Source: Dryocosmus kuriphilus
Lineage: Eukaryota; Arthropoda; Insecta; Hymenoptera; Cynipidae
Direction of reading: 5' to 3'
Length of the DNA: 64,000 nt
Assembly: GCA_038277395.1 (NCBI GenBank)
Contig: CM076189.1
Span: 208,918,011-208,982,010 of the forward strand
Shown: in pieces, positions 1-11,577 of the stretch
Layout: each line of letters starts with the position of its first letter
How positions within the stretch are numbered: the first letter of the stretch is position 1
The notes under the pieces: generated by a model
The model's database searches: none
What the model was told of the DNA's origin: nothing
Seen by the model: the letters and a program-made list of their open reading frames with translations, nothing else
Position numbers and translations under genes: made by a program

Positions 1-361
1 GGTCACGCTTGTCCCCCTGTACAAAGTTAACTGTGTGTAGGGGGTGGGGGGCTACGAATTTACTGGATAGTTATGAAAATTCGTTCAGTTACGCTCGTCC
101 CCTTTTACAGGTTGGGGGGGGGGGGGGGGGGGGGAGCTAAACATATACGGGATAGTTACGAAAATTCGTTCAGTTACGTTCGTCCCCTTTTCCAGGTTTA
201 AAAAGGTTTAAAAAAGGGAACCTGAAAAGGATGACGAGCGTGGCTGAACACATTTCCATAACCAGTCAGTAAATGCGTAGCCCCCCCCCCCCCCCCCCAT
301 TAAACCTGGAAAGGGAGACGAGCGTGACTGAATACATTTCCGTAACCAGCCAGTAAACGAG

Positions 362-392
<31 letters not shown>

Positions 393-451
393 ATTAAACC
401 TGGATAGGGGGACGGGCGTGACTGAACGAATTTTCGTAACTAGCCCGTATA

Positions 452-486
<35 letters not shown>

Positions 487-934
487 ACTTAAACCTGGAA
501 AGGGGGACGAGCGTAACTTAACGAATTTTCGTAACTATCCAGTAAATTCTTAGCCCCCACCCACAGTTAACTTTGGACAGGGGGACAAGTGTGACCGAAC
601 GCACATCTGTAACAGTTTTCTTTTTTTTATGGTTTTTCCAACGCAAACCTCTTTTTCTCGAAAAATAATGGTTTCAGGCAAAAAGTGTGTAAAAAACAAA
701 AAAGATGTATTTTTATACTAGCTAGAACTTTTGTTTAAAACATTTTTCAAAATTCTTCGTATTTACTGAGATAAGGAAAAAAATCTTAATTTTTATGGGG
801 TTTTTAATGGTTTTTACCGTGAAGACGTCCGTGTCGACAATTTTCACTATGATTTTCGTAATCAGCGTATCAAAATACGTAAGAATACTGAGACTCAAGA
901 AAATCAGAGGTTTTGGGTTTTCGGAACTCCATCC
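1..934 (+). mobile_element. Foldback element, right part, cut by window start
   Basis: Positions 620-934 match 54830-55120 closely in the same orientation, and match 53849-54175 as an inverted copy. Positions 1-600 are the central part: degenerate repeats of about 90-110 bp built on GACGAGCGTGACTGAACAC and its complement, separated by homopolymer tracts of G (about 115-134) and C (about 280-298, 362-392, 452-486). The right end is GGAACTCCATCC at 934, as in the other copy. The left arm lies outside the window, so its target-site duplication cannot be tested. It has no coding capacity; the glycine-rich ORF over the C tracts is an artefact. Confidence 0.8.
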
Positions 935-2130
935 GGAATTATTTTAAGATGAAATTGTTTAAATTTGTAAATGTGACAATTATCTCTATAATAAAAATCG
1001 AGTTATCATACTTTAGATTATTGAAATTTGTATTTTGAAAGCTAGAATTTGAATTTATTGATATATTTTATAGGTAATGGCCAAAACTATAACAAGTTAT
1101 AATTAAGCAATAAAGTTATACATAATACCATGACATTTAAGTAACCATAATTTATGTTAAGCGCGTATAATTTAACCGGTACATAACGTCTAGTCGCCAT
1201 AGATTCGAGGTAATTGCAAATTGCCTCGAACAGCCTAGAAAGTTTTGTCTCGCGGGACAGACGAGTCGTTTAACGTAACAAGAGGGAGGCTGGTTAAAGT
1301 TTCCAACGAGAAGGCGAAAATTCACAGGTGCAGGATATTGTATGAATGTGATATTCACGGAAAGTTCTCACGAGAAAGCGGTTTTTCAAAAATTTTATAC
1401 ACAAAAAAGAGATACAATTTTCCCTCAGGCTCGAAATTTACAATATGGTAATTTACACAGAAAAAACTAGAGTGTTAATTGGAATCAACTTTCGGGTTCC
1501 AATCAAGGTGCAACAAGAAGGAACTATTGCGGTGTGAAATGCACTCACTTTCGAAAATGTGTCCAAAGGAATCTAATTATTTCGTCCAAAAGATCCACCT
1601 TTGTTGACAGGTTGTCTCGAAGAGAAACAAATTTCCGAGAACCAATTTTCTACTTGAAACTTACTGCAATTTGATAAAAAAGTTTAAAATTCAGAATGAA
1701 TCTTTAACGGGTACAGTAGAGAATATAGTGAATAAATAAATAATAATAAATAAAATAATATTTGAACCCCTGACCTCTGTTCTCTCAGTTTTGTACACTG
1801 CCCTTTGACAACTCGCCTTTTACAACCCCTCTATCTTCCTTTTATTATTATTATTATTTATTCATTGAATATGTTCACTACTATACCCATTACAAATTCA
1901 TTACGAGTGATACGAGGATTTTTCGGTAAACATCATTTGTAGGTTATTGGTGTATGTGTAAACACAGAAGCACATTCACATACGAAAATGTGTTCAAAAT
2001 TATGTCTGTCATTATTGACATACTGGCTCGAAAAGAAACAAATTTCAACTGTTTTTTGTCAAAGTGAGGTTATCTCAGCATTTAGTATCGAGGGAACTTG
2101 AACGTCAAAAATTCTAAAGGTTGCACAGAA
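935..2130. other. Intergenic/intronic, no gene seen; contains an inverted repeat
   Basis: No convincing exon. An AT-rich inverted repeat pairs 1706-1760 with about 1846-1894 (GGGTACAGTAGAGAATATAG against the complement of ATATGTTCACTACTATACCC). The loop between them, read on the minus strand, has a weak tRNA-like B-box (GGGGTTCAAAT). A TTACACAGAAAAAAC motif at about 1453 resembles the repeat-end motif seen elsewhere in the window. Confidence 0.45.
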
Positions 2131-2862
2131 AAAAGTAAATAGTTAGATTCACTTTCATGCATTGTTAACTTGAAGTTTACTTGTTCGCATTGTACAAGAA
2201 ACAATTTCAATAGTTTTAGATACTGTATGAGGTAGTAATCTAAAAATATACAAAACCTAAAGTCAGCATTACTATTTCAAATTGTGAAAAGAGAGATTAC
2301 TGGAACAATTAGTTTTAATAACTATTTGAAACAGTACAATTCAACTTGTGAGCTGTCCGAATAACTAGTTCATATAGTAACCAGAGAATTGTGAGTTTGA
2401 CTTTTAAAAGCGAGTACGATCTTCTTTTTCGCATTGCTGTAAGCACTTATCGAGATTATCAGCTTTAGTATCTAAAATGGTAAACGTGTGCACCGAATTG
2501 AAAAGTTAATTTTATTATGCGACAATGTCAAGTGTAATGTTTCGTAAAGGCCGATTAACGAAATAGTGTGTCAACTCAACTTTTTAAAAAAAAATAGTAA
2601 AGCTATGAAATCTGATCGGAAGCGAATTTGAGTGCGTCACATTTTAAATTTAAAATGCACTTGTTCGAATCGCGGTAAGTACTGAGTAAGACTGTTGAAA
2701 TTACAAATTCAAATAGTAATTTTGCAGAGTGAAATGGCAAGTAAATTTTACAAGTCGAAAGTGTAAGATAACCTTTCCAATTCTGTACCAAGTGCTGAGT
2801 GAGATTGTTAATATTACAATTTGATTTTAGTGACATTTAGATCCAAATACGGTAAGTACACT
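2131..2862. repeat. Degenerate short-motif repeat (AAATAGTAA family), part 1
   Basis: This block opens with GCACAGAAAAAAGTAAATAG and is a loose succession of short repeated words such as GAAACAGTACAATTC, AAATAGTAA, TTGTTCGCATTG and GTAAGTAC. The same words recur at 4750-5170, so 2863-4740 may be material inserted into one older block. No ORF of interest. Confidence 0.5.
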
Positions 2863-3260
2863 GTAAAAAATTTGTGTAATTTTATTCCACATTATTGTGG
2901 TGAAAATACATCTCACCAAAAAGATAGGTAATTTTGCTTAAAATTGTGGAAATCTTCATACAAATTGGGAAAATTCCCCAAAAATGGTAGTAAAAATATG
3001 TTTCACCAAGAATTTGGTTACTTTTCCCAAAAATAGTGGAAATTTCACACAAAAGTCAAGGGAAAATTCCCCAGAAGTTGTGGGAAATATACAATTCACC
3101 AAGATAGTAGGTAATTTTTCCCAAACTTATGATAATTTTCATAAAAAATAGGGAATTTTCCCCCAAAATTATGGAAGCCATTAAAGCCAAAAAATATGAA
3201 ATTTTTCTACAGTTTTTGTGGATTCTTCACATGAGTTAGGTGAACTTTCGAAAAAGCTTT
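2863..3260. repeat. Degenerate tandem repeat, TTTTCCCAAAA / AATAGTGGAAA family
   Basis: It begins CACTGTAAAAAATTTGTG and continues as 6-8 diverged units of about 45-60 bp alternating CACCAAGA-type, TTTTCCCAAA-type and GGGAAA-type words. The composition closely parallels the array at 19085-19660, whose end reads the complement TTTTTTACAGTG. The arrays probably belong to related repeat families. Confidence 0.55.
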
Positions 3261-4745
3261 TTTTGAACATTTTCGAATTAAAACTACGTGTAATTCTTTC
3301 CTATGAAACTTAAAATATGACTACAGTATTTAGGAAGATTTAATGAAACTTCTTATTGCTTATTTTAAATGATAAGGTACTTTTCATAAAATTTAATGTA
3401 TGCTTGAGATAAGAAAGCTGATATTAAATCTTTTTTCCAATAAATTCTAGGAAATTTTTTTTTTTTTAAACGGAAATTTATTTTTTTTTTCGGAATTTTT
3501 TCCATTTAAATTAAACTGCTTTAAACTTTTAACTTTTTAATTAAAAATTGCAGGTCATTGGTGAATATAATATTTTCATATTGGTAGTTGCAAAATACTA
3601 TTTTTCTTTATTTCATTAATCTGACCTGCTTCTGCAAAACAACTCTACCGGAGAGGGCCAGGTAGGCTCAAGCGAAATAAAAATTATGGACAGTACTTAG
3701 TATTATTGAGTACTTAGTCCAAACAGCTGCGCTGCAATAATCCTTTTGAATGCTTCAGATATTGTAATTCAATTGTCTAATGTCTCTGTAGACTTATATA
3801 TTGTCGGAATCGTAAATTGGAGTTTGTCTCTCTATACATTTGATTTATATCCATATCAATTCGAAAGTCATAATTCTTGTTAGCTGGCGACACTGATTTT
3901 GAATCTGTACAGTTGTTCCCTTTTTTAGAAGTATCCTAAATTTTACGAATATCTTATGTTACAAAAATAACGGAAAATTTTATGAAATTTCCAATACTTT
4001 TTTTTACGTAACCGCATGTTAAAATTACGAAACTTTGAACTGAATTTTCTGAAATTTTTCTTCAAATGAGAAAATCACAAAAAGATATCATTAACATACT
4101 ATTTACAGTTCAAAAAGAATCCTTAACAATTGAAATACCCCAAAATTAAAAAAGAAACTATTTTAAAATTTTATTATTTCATTATGAATTCAAAATATTA
4201 TTAATCAAATTAATGTTGAATTATTATAATTTTTAATTACTTATTTATCGCTTATGTTAATATTATGTGTTGCTGTTATAACTTTGTGTAATTAATAGCG
4301 AGTATTTAACTTTGGTCGAGTTTGTTGGGAATATATTTTTTTTTATGGAAGATCAATTTATAAATAAAAAAATACCTGCAAATTTTAAAACCCATCTACC
4401 ATTACAAATTTCAAAAAGAAAAGAATTACTAGAATTTCTCACTCTACCCTTCCCCAATGCAGGGAAACGTCTTACCTTGGACTTTGTTCAGGACACGTAA
4501 GCGGTTCAACAGTCGAGAGGCTTAGTTGTTAGGGAATTATGTGATGCGTTTGGTTAGATTTTAGGAAGTTAGGTAGGCCGCAGTTAGATTCGAACCCCGC
4601 CGCAGCGTTTTCCGATTTTAAATAGTGTTAAAAATGCGAATATACGTTTAAGTGGTTGTTTCAGGTAGTGGCGTCTAAGTGTATGAATAAAAAATGATTA
4701 AGCAATAATAATAATAAAAAAAATATATATTTTTTCCTTTACAAA
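3261..4745. other. No gene recognised; AT-rich intron sequence
   Basis: Mostly AT-rich single-copy-looking DNA. A stretch at 4300-4640 has a slightly coding-like composition and a 62-codon plus-strand ORF (4312-4500) with no recognisable motif. At 4590-4608 the minus strand reads GGGGTTCGAATC, a good pol III B-box, but no A-box is seen at the right distance. The end of the block is an (AAT)n/AT-rich run at about 4705-4735. Confidence 0.35.
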
Positions 4746-5170
4746 TCTGTAACCAAGTAAAAATCTTTCCTACTACCTAATAAGCGAGTTAACAATTTGA
4801 AATAGTAATACTTTACTCATTCAAAATGTTTAGCTTGTAATGGAAAAATCCATTTTACTATTGAAAGCGTGTGGTATACAATTCGAAATCGTCTACATTA
4901 TTATTCACAGCAGTAAGACTTACTGTGTGAAATAGTAAGTCTCCTCACGAAGTGTGCGACTAACGATGCGAATAATTTTTACTAGTTTTTCTTGAATGTC
5001 GATGCACTGAGTGGAACAGTGCATCCTACTATTTGAGATTGCTGATCCTACGCTTTTAGGTTGTCAGTTTAAATAACCTGAATGCGAAATAGTAAATTTA
5101 ACAAAATTCACCGACGAAAAGCTGCGCTTCAATTTAAAATAGAGCTGCTGGTTTAGAGAGTCTTCTTAAC
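4746..5170. repeat. Degenerate short-motif repeat (AAATAGTAA family), part 2
   Basis: Repeated words GAAATAGTAA, TTTACTATTTGA and TTCACC occur on both strands, resembling 2131-2862. Interpreted as the second half of a cryptic simple-sequence block. Confidence 0.45.
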
Positions 5171-5870
5171 GATTCACTTTTTTTCGTGTGGAAAAATGGA
5201 AATAGATGCGCGCCCATGTTTTGATTAACAACTGATTTTGACAGGTTCTAAAGGAACCAACGTTTCAGTAGAGCCGCAAAAGCACAGAATCTCTAGTTAT
5301 TTCTGTACAGGTGATGCTTTCAACCTAAACTAAATTAACCCGCAACTAACCTAATTTCCATTTAGTCCGTTACAACGAATATCTGGTAATTCACTTTCAT
5401 GGAGATAAAACGGAAGCCAAATTAATGAAACATAACTTTTATTGTACCCCTGCGGTTTGCTCATTACGAAATACTTTTATCTTTTTCCTGAGGTAAAAGA
5501 TATGAAAAGTTCACGTAGACTGCCAGGCAAAATTAGCGAGATCTGCAAGGAATTCCAAAAAATAAAAATCCAGTCTTTGTTGCATAAAAAAGTATAATCC
5601 GCAAAGTGAAAAAGTATTTTCTGAGGTTTGATAAAAATTGTAATATGTGAAGAGCGACAGTGCAAAGGGGCTAAGTGCCAAATTTCAGAAATGCGTTTTA
5701 TTGGTTTAAACTATATTTTTTTACCCAATTCATTTTGCTGTAGAAGATAATGGTCGAATTCGATTTGGAAGTGGATGTAGAAAAACTCATCAGAACATAG
5801 GGGCGTAAGTGCCCGTAATTTATCATTTTTGTGAGTGCATTTTGAAAATTTGGAAGTCAGAAAGAGAAAC
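5171..5870. other. No gene recognised
   Basis: No ORF with recognisable features, no strong repeat structure and no splice-flanked coding-like segment was found here. Confidence 0.4.
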
Positions 5871-6296
5871 ACCTGTTAAATCCAGTCACTACTAACACTT
5901 CTTGTACGTACCTACGCTGAGAGGTCTAGAGGGTAACTTTGGCTTAAAATGTCGAGAAAACCCCCTGACTATGAATATCCAGGGTACTTTGTCGAAAACT
6001 TTGCCGTTAATTGTTTAAACGAGTTTTTTTTAAATACAGCATTTATGAAAATAAAACGTCTGTAAAATATGTTTCGGAAAGTTTGAACCAAAACAAGACT
6101 TTTCTCCCTTTACACTTTTTTGTATCATTAACCGTTTTCAAGATATAGCATTATAAAAAATTACCGATCAACTTTTCGAAAAAATACCCTGGATATTCAT
6201 AATCAGGGGGCTTTTCTCGACATTTCAAGCTAAAATTACCCTCTAGATCTCTCAGTGTATATAGAAGTGTTAGTGGTGATTGGATTAAGTAAGGTT
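5871..6296. repeat. Foldback (inverted) repeat, about 426 bp
   Basis: The left arm 5871-6002 pairs with the right arm at about 6171-6296. Shared stretches are TGAATATCCAGGGTA, AATGTCGAGAAAA and CTAGAGGGTAA. The loop is about 170 bp with no ORF. It is probably a MITE or foldback element; the ends and target-site duplication are not certain. Confidence 0.7.
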
Positions 6297-6544
6297 ATCA
6301 TCAGTAATTAAAAAAAGAAAGACGTGAAACAAATGCTTCCTTATCTAACCAAGATTCAAAGACATTACAAGAAAAAAAGTTCAAAGAAACCATGCTTTTC
6401 TTAATTTCACCCTAGGAATCGATTTTTGATTTTTTTTCTCTCAAGTCGTTCCTTCTTTCCGCCCATTCTTTTCACGACTTAATATAGCCTAAAGAGGACT
6501 AGAAATAGTATTTTGATTGTTTTGTTTGGACAAAATATGATGAA

Positions 6545-7225
6545 GTTACATGCTTCTTTGTAACTCAGGTTCGTCCTTTTTGGGGAAACGCCTGCTCATT
6601 TCAGGGATTTCCTTTTATGATTCGATAGAGCTCTAAAAGTACTCGAAAGTACTTTATTTTTAAAAAAAATCTGAACAAGTTATACAGCTTTTTGTGTTCG
6701 GGATAAATTTTTTATTTACAGATTTTCGGCCCTTTCATGGAGGATTTCTCATAAACGGTTGCTTCTTTCTGAATTTTTCTTTCATGGTTCAATAGAGCAC
6801 AACAATAACTTGAAAGTACTTTCCTACTTTAAAAAAAAAAATTAAACACGCAAAAGTTATACAGCTTTTGGTATTCCACATACAATTTCCCAAGGGAGGC
6901 GCTTCGTTAAGTACACAATAATTTTCTCGGAGATGATTGCTTTTTTTCAGGCATTTCTTTTATGATTCAACAGAGCTAAGTAACAGCTCGAGACTTATTT
7001 TTAGTTTTTTGTTTAGATTTAAAAATAAAAAAGTTATACAGTTCTTTCTGTGTCAGGTCAGGCGATTTTTCGGGACGCGCCGTTCCTTTCGCAACGATTT
7101 TCTCGGAGACGGTTGCTTTGTTCCAAGTGCTCCTTTCACTATTTAATAGAGTCTGAGAATACCTCGGGAAGATTTTTTAGTTATCTGTCTAAAATGAAAT
7201 GCGTTAAAGTTAGGCAGTTTTCTAT
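6545..7225. repeat. Tandem array, about 4 units of roughly 175 bp
   Basis: The word AAGTTATACAG(C/T)T recurs at about 6676, 6855 and 7028, with a diverged form near 7205. Each is preceded by a TTTTATGATTCAATAGAG-like segment and followed by a TTTCTCGGAGA(C/T)GGTTGCTT-like segment. Units are diverged (roughly 70% alike by eye). ORFs across it (6937-7301) are not gene-like. Confidence 0.65.
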
Positions 7226-7284
7226 TCCTCCAGTAAAGTTTGGGTTTTTGGACTATCGCTCTTCTTGTCATTGTATCATTTTTG

Positions 7285-7612
7285 TTTTTATTTTATACTA
7301 AATTTTGTCGAAAAAATGTCAAGAACTCCGACGCATCAGTTAAAAAAATTACCAAACTCACGAATTCGGTAGAAAGGGGGAAATTTTTTAAAAATAAGTT
7401 AATAGATATTTATACCTTTGGAACCTCGTTTACCATAAACATATATGTAAATATTTTCATGATATACACTTCCGCCGGAAAGCAACGAACCACTAACCGG
7501 GGACCTATTAAAAAAAAAACCTTGAATTTGAAAGACGATAACGCCGTTCAGAATATAGATAAAAATATTTTTGAAAAACTGTTGGAAAGCTTATTAAATT
7601 CCGCGTTCAAGG
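7285..7612 (+). repeat. Dispersed repeat family A, copy 1
   Basis: The segment starting TAAATTTTGTCGAAAAAATG and running to TGGAAAGCTTATTAAATT recurs inverted at 9400-9712, and in shorter form at 9713-9902, 29815-29997 and 29998-30215. This copy happens to be open for 126 codons from a TTG at 7240, with a hydrophobic N-terminus. No homologue is recognised, the other copies are not open throughout, and the start is not an ATG, so I treat the ORF as non-genic. Confidence 0.7.
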
Positions 7613-7744
7613 AGCCCTAGTTTACGTACTTTCGACTTTGGCACTTATGTCCATTTGCACTCTCGCCCTTCTTGTCATTTTATCATTTTTGCTTGCCATA
7701 ATTTCATAATATGATGATAATGGTAATAATAAATTCAATTTATA

Positions 7745-8490
7745 TTTCGTGAAATGTTGCACCAGCCGACAAAATTTGTAACCAAAGACCGGACTGGTTG
7801 ACTCTGAAGGATTTTAATGTACTAAAAATGAATACGTTATCGAAATGTTTCCTACACGTCAGGATTTCGAGATATCCTGACCTTAATGTGCAAAAGTGGT
7901 CATTTTCAGATATATTTGCAACAATATAACATAAGCAGCGATTTTTGCTTATTAACCTGCTTACACCATCGCTTAGTACTCCTTTTTACCTTCAATTTCC
8001 ATTTTGGATCATCCCGAAACGATTTTTTTTTCTTTCAAAATATGGCACATACTAATCATTTCAGTTTCACACTGCAAAAACAGCATTAAGTGGACATTTT
8101 TGAACTTTTAGATTACGATATCTCGAAATCCTGACGTATAGAAAAAATTTAACAAACGAATTCATTTTTAGGACATCAAAATCCTTCGGGGTCGCCTAGT
8201 CAGGTCTTTGGATACAAACAAAAGTAATTTTTGTTGGCCTGTGCAATTTTTCGGCTTTTTTGTTTGTTATTCAGTGTAAAAATGAAATGATTAATTTCTC
8301 TGCTCGTGTTATATTATTTCAAATATGGCTGAAAATGGCTATTTTTACACTTTTTGGTTAGGATATCTTGAAATTCTGACATAAAGAAAAAATTTGGACA
8401 ATGGATTCGTTTTTAGGACACCAAAATCCTTCGTACTCACCTAGTCCGTTCTTTAGGTACAAAAAAGAGTTAATTTTTATAGGCCTGTTT
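7745..8490. repeat. Three-copy repeat (one inverted, two direct), about 130-150 bp units
   Basis: The core ATATCTCGAAATCCTGACGT, then ATTCATTTTTAGGACATCAA and CCTTCGGGGTCGCCTAGTC, occurs at about 8110-8255 and in diverged form at about 8355-8485. An inverted copy lies at about 7750-7895. No coding sequence is seen. The block lies between the inverted family-A copies at 7285-7612 and 9400-9712. Confidence 0.7.
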
Positions 8491-8518
8491 TATTAGAGAC
8501 GAACGCTTAAAATTCAAT

Positions 8519-8707
8519 TTACCTCCAACAAATTGGATGAAATTGCTGGCGGGAATTTTGTTCGATGATGGAACTGATGCTGTGGATGTGCCATGATATT
8601 GACATTTGTCCAGGAGATATATTATTTTCATTAACATTGCGCGAATGTGCCGCGATTCTACTACAATTTACCTTTAAATTAAAAACGTTATCATTTTCCA
8701 ACCACAT
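8519..8707 (-). other. Coding-like segment of unknown identity
   Basis: This 190-bp segment is less AT-rich than its surroundings. It is open on the minus strand (ATG at 8707, stop at 8519), with residues such as NNISPGQMSISWHIHSISS, and AGGTAAATT splice-donor-like strings occur on the minus strand. I do not recognise the product. It could be a relic or an unassigned exon of the minus-strand Dys gene, but it does not resemble a spectrin repeat. Confidence 0.2.
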
Positions 8708-8709
8708 TT

Positions 8710-9399
8710 AATAAATGCTATTATGATGAGAACGATATTTTCAGCATGCATATTTAATCGAGATTTTTGAGATTAAATTAAATATCAGGTAAATAAAGGT
8801 TTTGATCGCATCAAGTGTATATATAAATGTATCTCTGATATGATCATGTTTTTTAATGGAAAATGAAGGATGTACGGTCAACTTCAAAATTAAGCCACTT
8901 TTAAAAATTATTTATAAAATCGAGAAAAATAAATGGTTAATTGCAATTAATTTTGTAAAACATACCGAATCTCACTGAAAAAATAGCAGGGATTAAAAGT
9001 GTTTATTTAACAATAGTTACTTGAATGTTTGTGTTTTTACTTTCGCTGAAGAAGAAAAGCTGCATTTCTTATCAATCCCTAATGGTCAAGGACTGATTTT
9101 ATTCCTTGAAAGATTCGTTACAATTCTCTTTGGTTGGTTTTTATGCAAATTTTAATTATTTAGAGAAAAAATTTACAAAGCTTTTTAAAATAAAAAACAA
9201 ACAAATAGAGTTGTAGAGAATTTTTCAAATATAACATCAGCCACTGATCACTAGGATTGAATAAGAATTGAAGCTTACCTAAAATTGAAGCTAAAACACA
9301 AAAATATATATAACTGTGATTAAATAAAGAGTTTTAATCTAAACAATTTGTTTTTAAGCGCCTTGATTTCTCCTTCAAAATTCACTTGTTGCTTAATAA
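8710..9399. other. No gene recognised
   Basis: AT-rich sequence with no supported ORF, repeat or RNA gene. Confidence 0.4.
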
Positions 9400-9712
9400 G
9401 CTCTGTTTAATTTAATAAGCTTTCCAACGGTTTTTCAAAAATATTTTTATCTATATTCTGAACGGCGCTATCATCTTCAAATTCAAGGCTAATTTTTAAT
9501 AGTTCCCCGGTTAATGGTAAGTTGCTCTCCGTCGGTAATGTATATCATAAAAATATTTACATATATTATGCATGTTTATGGTAAACGAGAGACTTGTTTT
9601 TAAAAAAATTCCCCGTCACTACCGAATTCGTGACTTTGATAATTTTTTTATATTGATGCGTCGAAGTTCTTGACATTTTTTCGATAAAATTTAGTATATA
9701 ATAAAACTACAT
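9400..9712 (-). repeat. Dispersed repeat family A, copy 2 (inverted)
   Basis: The reverse complement of this segment aligns along its length with 7302-7612, sharing GCCGTTCAGAATATAGATAA and ACGAATTCGGTAG. Together the two copies form a widely spaced inverted repeat around 7613-9399. Confidence 0.75.
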
Positions 9713-9902
9713 ACCTCCAGAAAATTGAAGTGTACTAAAATTAATATTTATGGTATATGAGGTTTTTTTTAAATATACAAAATTTATGAACTTGTTTTTG
9801 AAAAAATTCCCCATCTGCCGAATTGTGAGTTTAATAATTTTGTAAATTACTGCATCAGAGTTCTATGCATCTTTCCGAAAAAATTGGGTACACAATAAAA
9901 TT
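9713..9902 (-). repeat. Dispersed repeat family A, copy 3, left of mariner insertion
   Basis: The reverse complement aligns closely with 29821-30010 (CGGCAGATGGGGAATTTT, then TTTTCTGGAGGTAT). The match resumes at 10862-10960 on the far side of the mariner, paralleling 29700-29815. The mariner therefore interrupts this copy, and 29696-29997 represents an unoccupied paralogue. Confidence 0.75.
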
Positions 9903-9904
9903 AT

Positions 9905-10859
9905 ACGAGGCACGTCCAGAAAGTAAGTGTACTGGTACTCTCACAGCTGTAGGGTATACTTTTTCGACATGTTGGCAACACTGACGCGTAGCCTGACCCC
10001 TCCCCTCCAAAACGAGACCAATCCGAGATTAGTGTGTTGAAAACTCTTGACGCAGTAGCATCTCTCGCGAAAAATGTCGACCGTTTCTCCCGCCAAGTGC
10101 GAAATTCGCGCCGTCATTCGCTTCGTCATTTGGAGCGCTACGAACTCGAAGGCGATGATTTTCTCTGCCCTATTCTTACTGGAGACGAAACTTGGGTTGC
10201 CTACTACACGCCTGAAACTAAGAGGCAGTCTCAACGATGGCGCCACACCTTGTCACCCTCCACCAAGAAATTCAAAACCACAATTTCAGCCAAAAAAATC
10301 ATGACATCCGTATTTTGGGACCATAAAGGCATAATTTTGATTGAATATCTGCCTCACGGGGAGACCATCAACGCGGCAGGATACTGTGAGACACTGGAAA
10401 AATTGAAAAGAGCGATTCAGAATAAAAGGAGAGGCATGCTGACGAAGGGAGTCTGCCTGCTGCATGACAATGCCAAACCTCACACGGCCAACGCCACGAA
10501 GAAACTCCTGGACTCTTTTGGATGGGACGTTTTAAACCACCCCCCGTATTCCCCTGACCAGGCCCCTTCAGATTTCCATTTCTTCACTTCCCTGAAGATG
10601 CACATGGGTGAAACAAGTTTTCAACGGACGAGGAGGTGAAGGGGGAGGTGGAGAAGTGGGCGAAAGAGCTGGCGGGAGACTTCTTCGAGGCAGGCATAAA
10701 AAATTGATCCCGCGGCTCACCACTTGCATCGAGAGGGATTGTGACTATGTTGAAAAATAACTTACATATGTACAAGTGTAACCAACTATGTTTTTGTTTT
10801 AATACATTTTTTTTTAAGCGTAAATAAATTGAGTACACTTACTTTCTGGACGTGCCTCG
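9905..10859 (+). mobile_element. Mariner transposon, internally deleted, 955 bp
   Basis: Two perfect 28-bp terminal inverted repeats (9905-9932 and 10832-10859, starting CGAGGCACGTCCAGAAAGTA) are flanked by TA target duplications (9903-9904 and 10860-10861). Intact mariners are about 1.3 kb, so roughly 350 bp is missing. The loss falls in the 5' third, removing the DNA-binding domain. The perfect TIRs imply a recent insertion or amplification driven by a transposase supplied elsewhere. Confidence 0.95.
10034..10708 (+). pseudogene. Mariner transposase remnant (catalytic domain)
   Basis: DNA cut-and-paste transposase of the Tc1/mariner superfamily. The reading frame keeps the catalytic triad context: first Asp in GDETWVAYYTPETK, second in HDNAKPHTA and third in APSDFHFF, with 34 residues between the last two Asp (D34D, the mariner signature). 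The N-terminal helix-turn-helix region is missing. A one-base frame change near 10610 moves the C-terminal part (STDEEVKGEVEKWAKELAG) to another frame, which then ends at a TGA near 10705. It cannot make an active transposase. The plus-strand ORF 10074-10304 and minus ORFs over it are shadows. Confidence 0.93.
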
Positions 10860-10861
10860 TA

Positions 10862-10960
10862 TATACGATATATATGTTTGTTTATGTTTATTTATGCTCA
10901 TATTATTTAAAAAATATGAACTTGTATTTAAGAAAATTCCCAATCCTAATCCAAAAATTC
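10862..10960 (-). repeat. Dispersed repeat family A, copy 3, right of mariner insertion
   Basis: The inverse of about 29700-29815 (ATATGAACTTGTATTTAAGA and AATTCCCAATCCTAAT are shared). It completes the repeat copy broken by the mariner. Confidence 0.7.
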
Positions 10961-11311
10961 GGTTGAATTTCTATGGCGGGTTTTCAGGTCAAAGAGAAGA
11001 GACCCTTCTTTTCTTGAACAATTTGACACACACACACGAGTGACTATGTACGCGACCAATACTAATGCACGTTTATTCAGTATTGGCCAATCGCAGCCGC
11101 ACATTCTGGCGTTCGGCTACTTTGAGAAGAATCATCTTCGCGCGACGCGAAATGACTCTTGGAGCCAAGCGCTCATTGGCTGAGAAAATTTTTCGTTGCA
11201 ATAACAATTCCGACAAAGGCGTTAAACACTAAACATAACCAAAAGTTGATTGAGACTTGTCAGTCGGTTGATTATTTTTACAACCGCAAAGAAAAATGTT
11301 TTATGCTTGTG

Positions 11312-11401
11312 TGTAAGTATGTATCTCTCTTGTAATTTTGAATAATAAGCGACAATGGCGCCATCAGGCCCCTTGCTAGAGCCTGGCGCATCCGTTTGAA
11401 G
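11312..11401 (+). repeat. 5' copy of the 90-bp terminal direct repeat of the gypsy element
   Basis: It matches 15863-15952 with one difference (TGTAAGTATG versus TGTAAGGATG). It includes AATGGCGCCATCAGGCCCC, whose TGGCGCC start resembles a tRNA primer-binding site. Because it is present in both copies it is either part of the LTR or a sign of rearrangement. Confidence 0.85.
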
Positions 11402-11577
11402 AGTCTCTGCTTAGATTCCAGTGTCCGATGTCCTGACGAATACTTCATCTCAGTAGTATCTAGTGTTCAACCTCAGGTATATCGTTAGATCATATGCCAC
11501 AGTGTTTACCTGCAGTGTTTGCCGCGAGTGACTATCGAGTTTCATCGATTTCCAGTTAACTGCAGAAGTGCCATATC

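Noticed and set aside
300..488. Glycine-rich ORF
   Set aside because: It is the complement of poly-C tracts within the foldback element core; no gene features.
4590..4608. tRNA gene or SINE on the minus strand
   Set aside because: A B-box-like GGGGTTCGAATC is present, but no A-box or cloverleaf could be found at the right distance.
8519..8707. Additional dystrophin exon
   Set aside because: The open minus-strand segment does not resemble a spectrin repeat, WW, EF-hand or ZZ domain, and its boundaries are not convincing acceptor-donor pairs.
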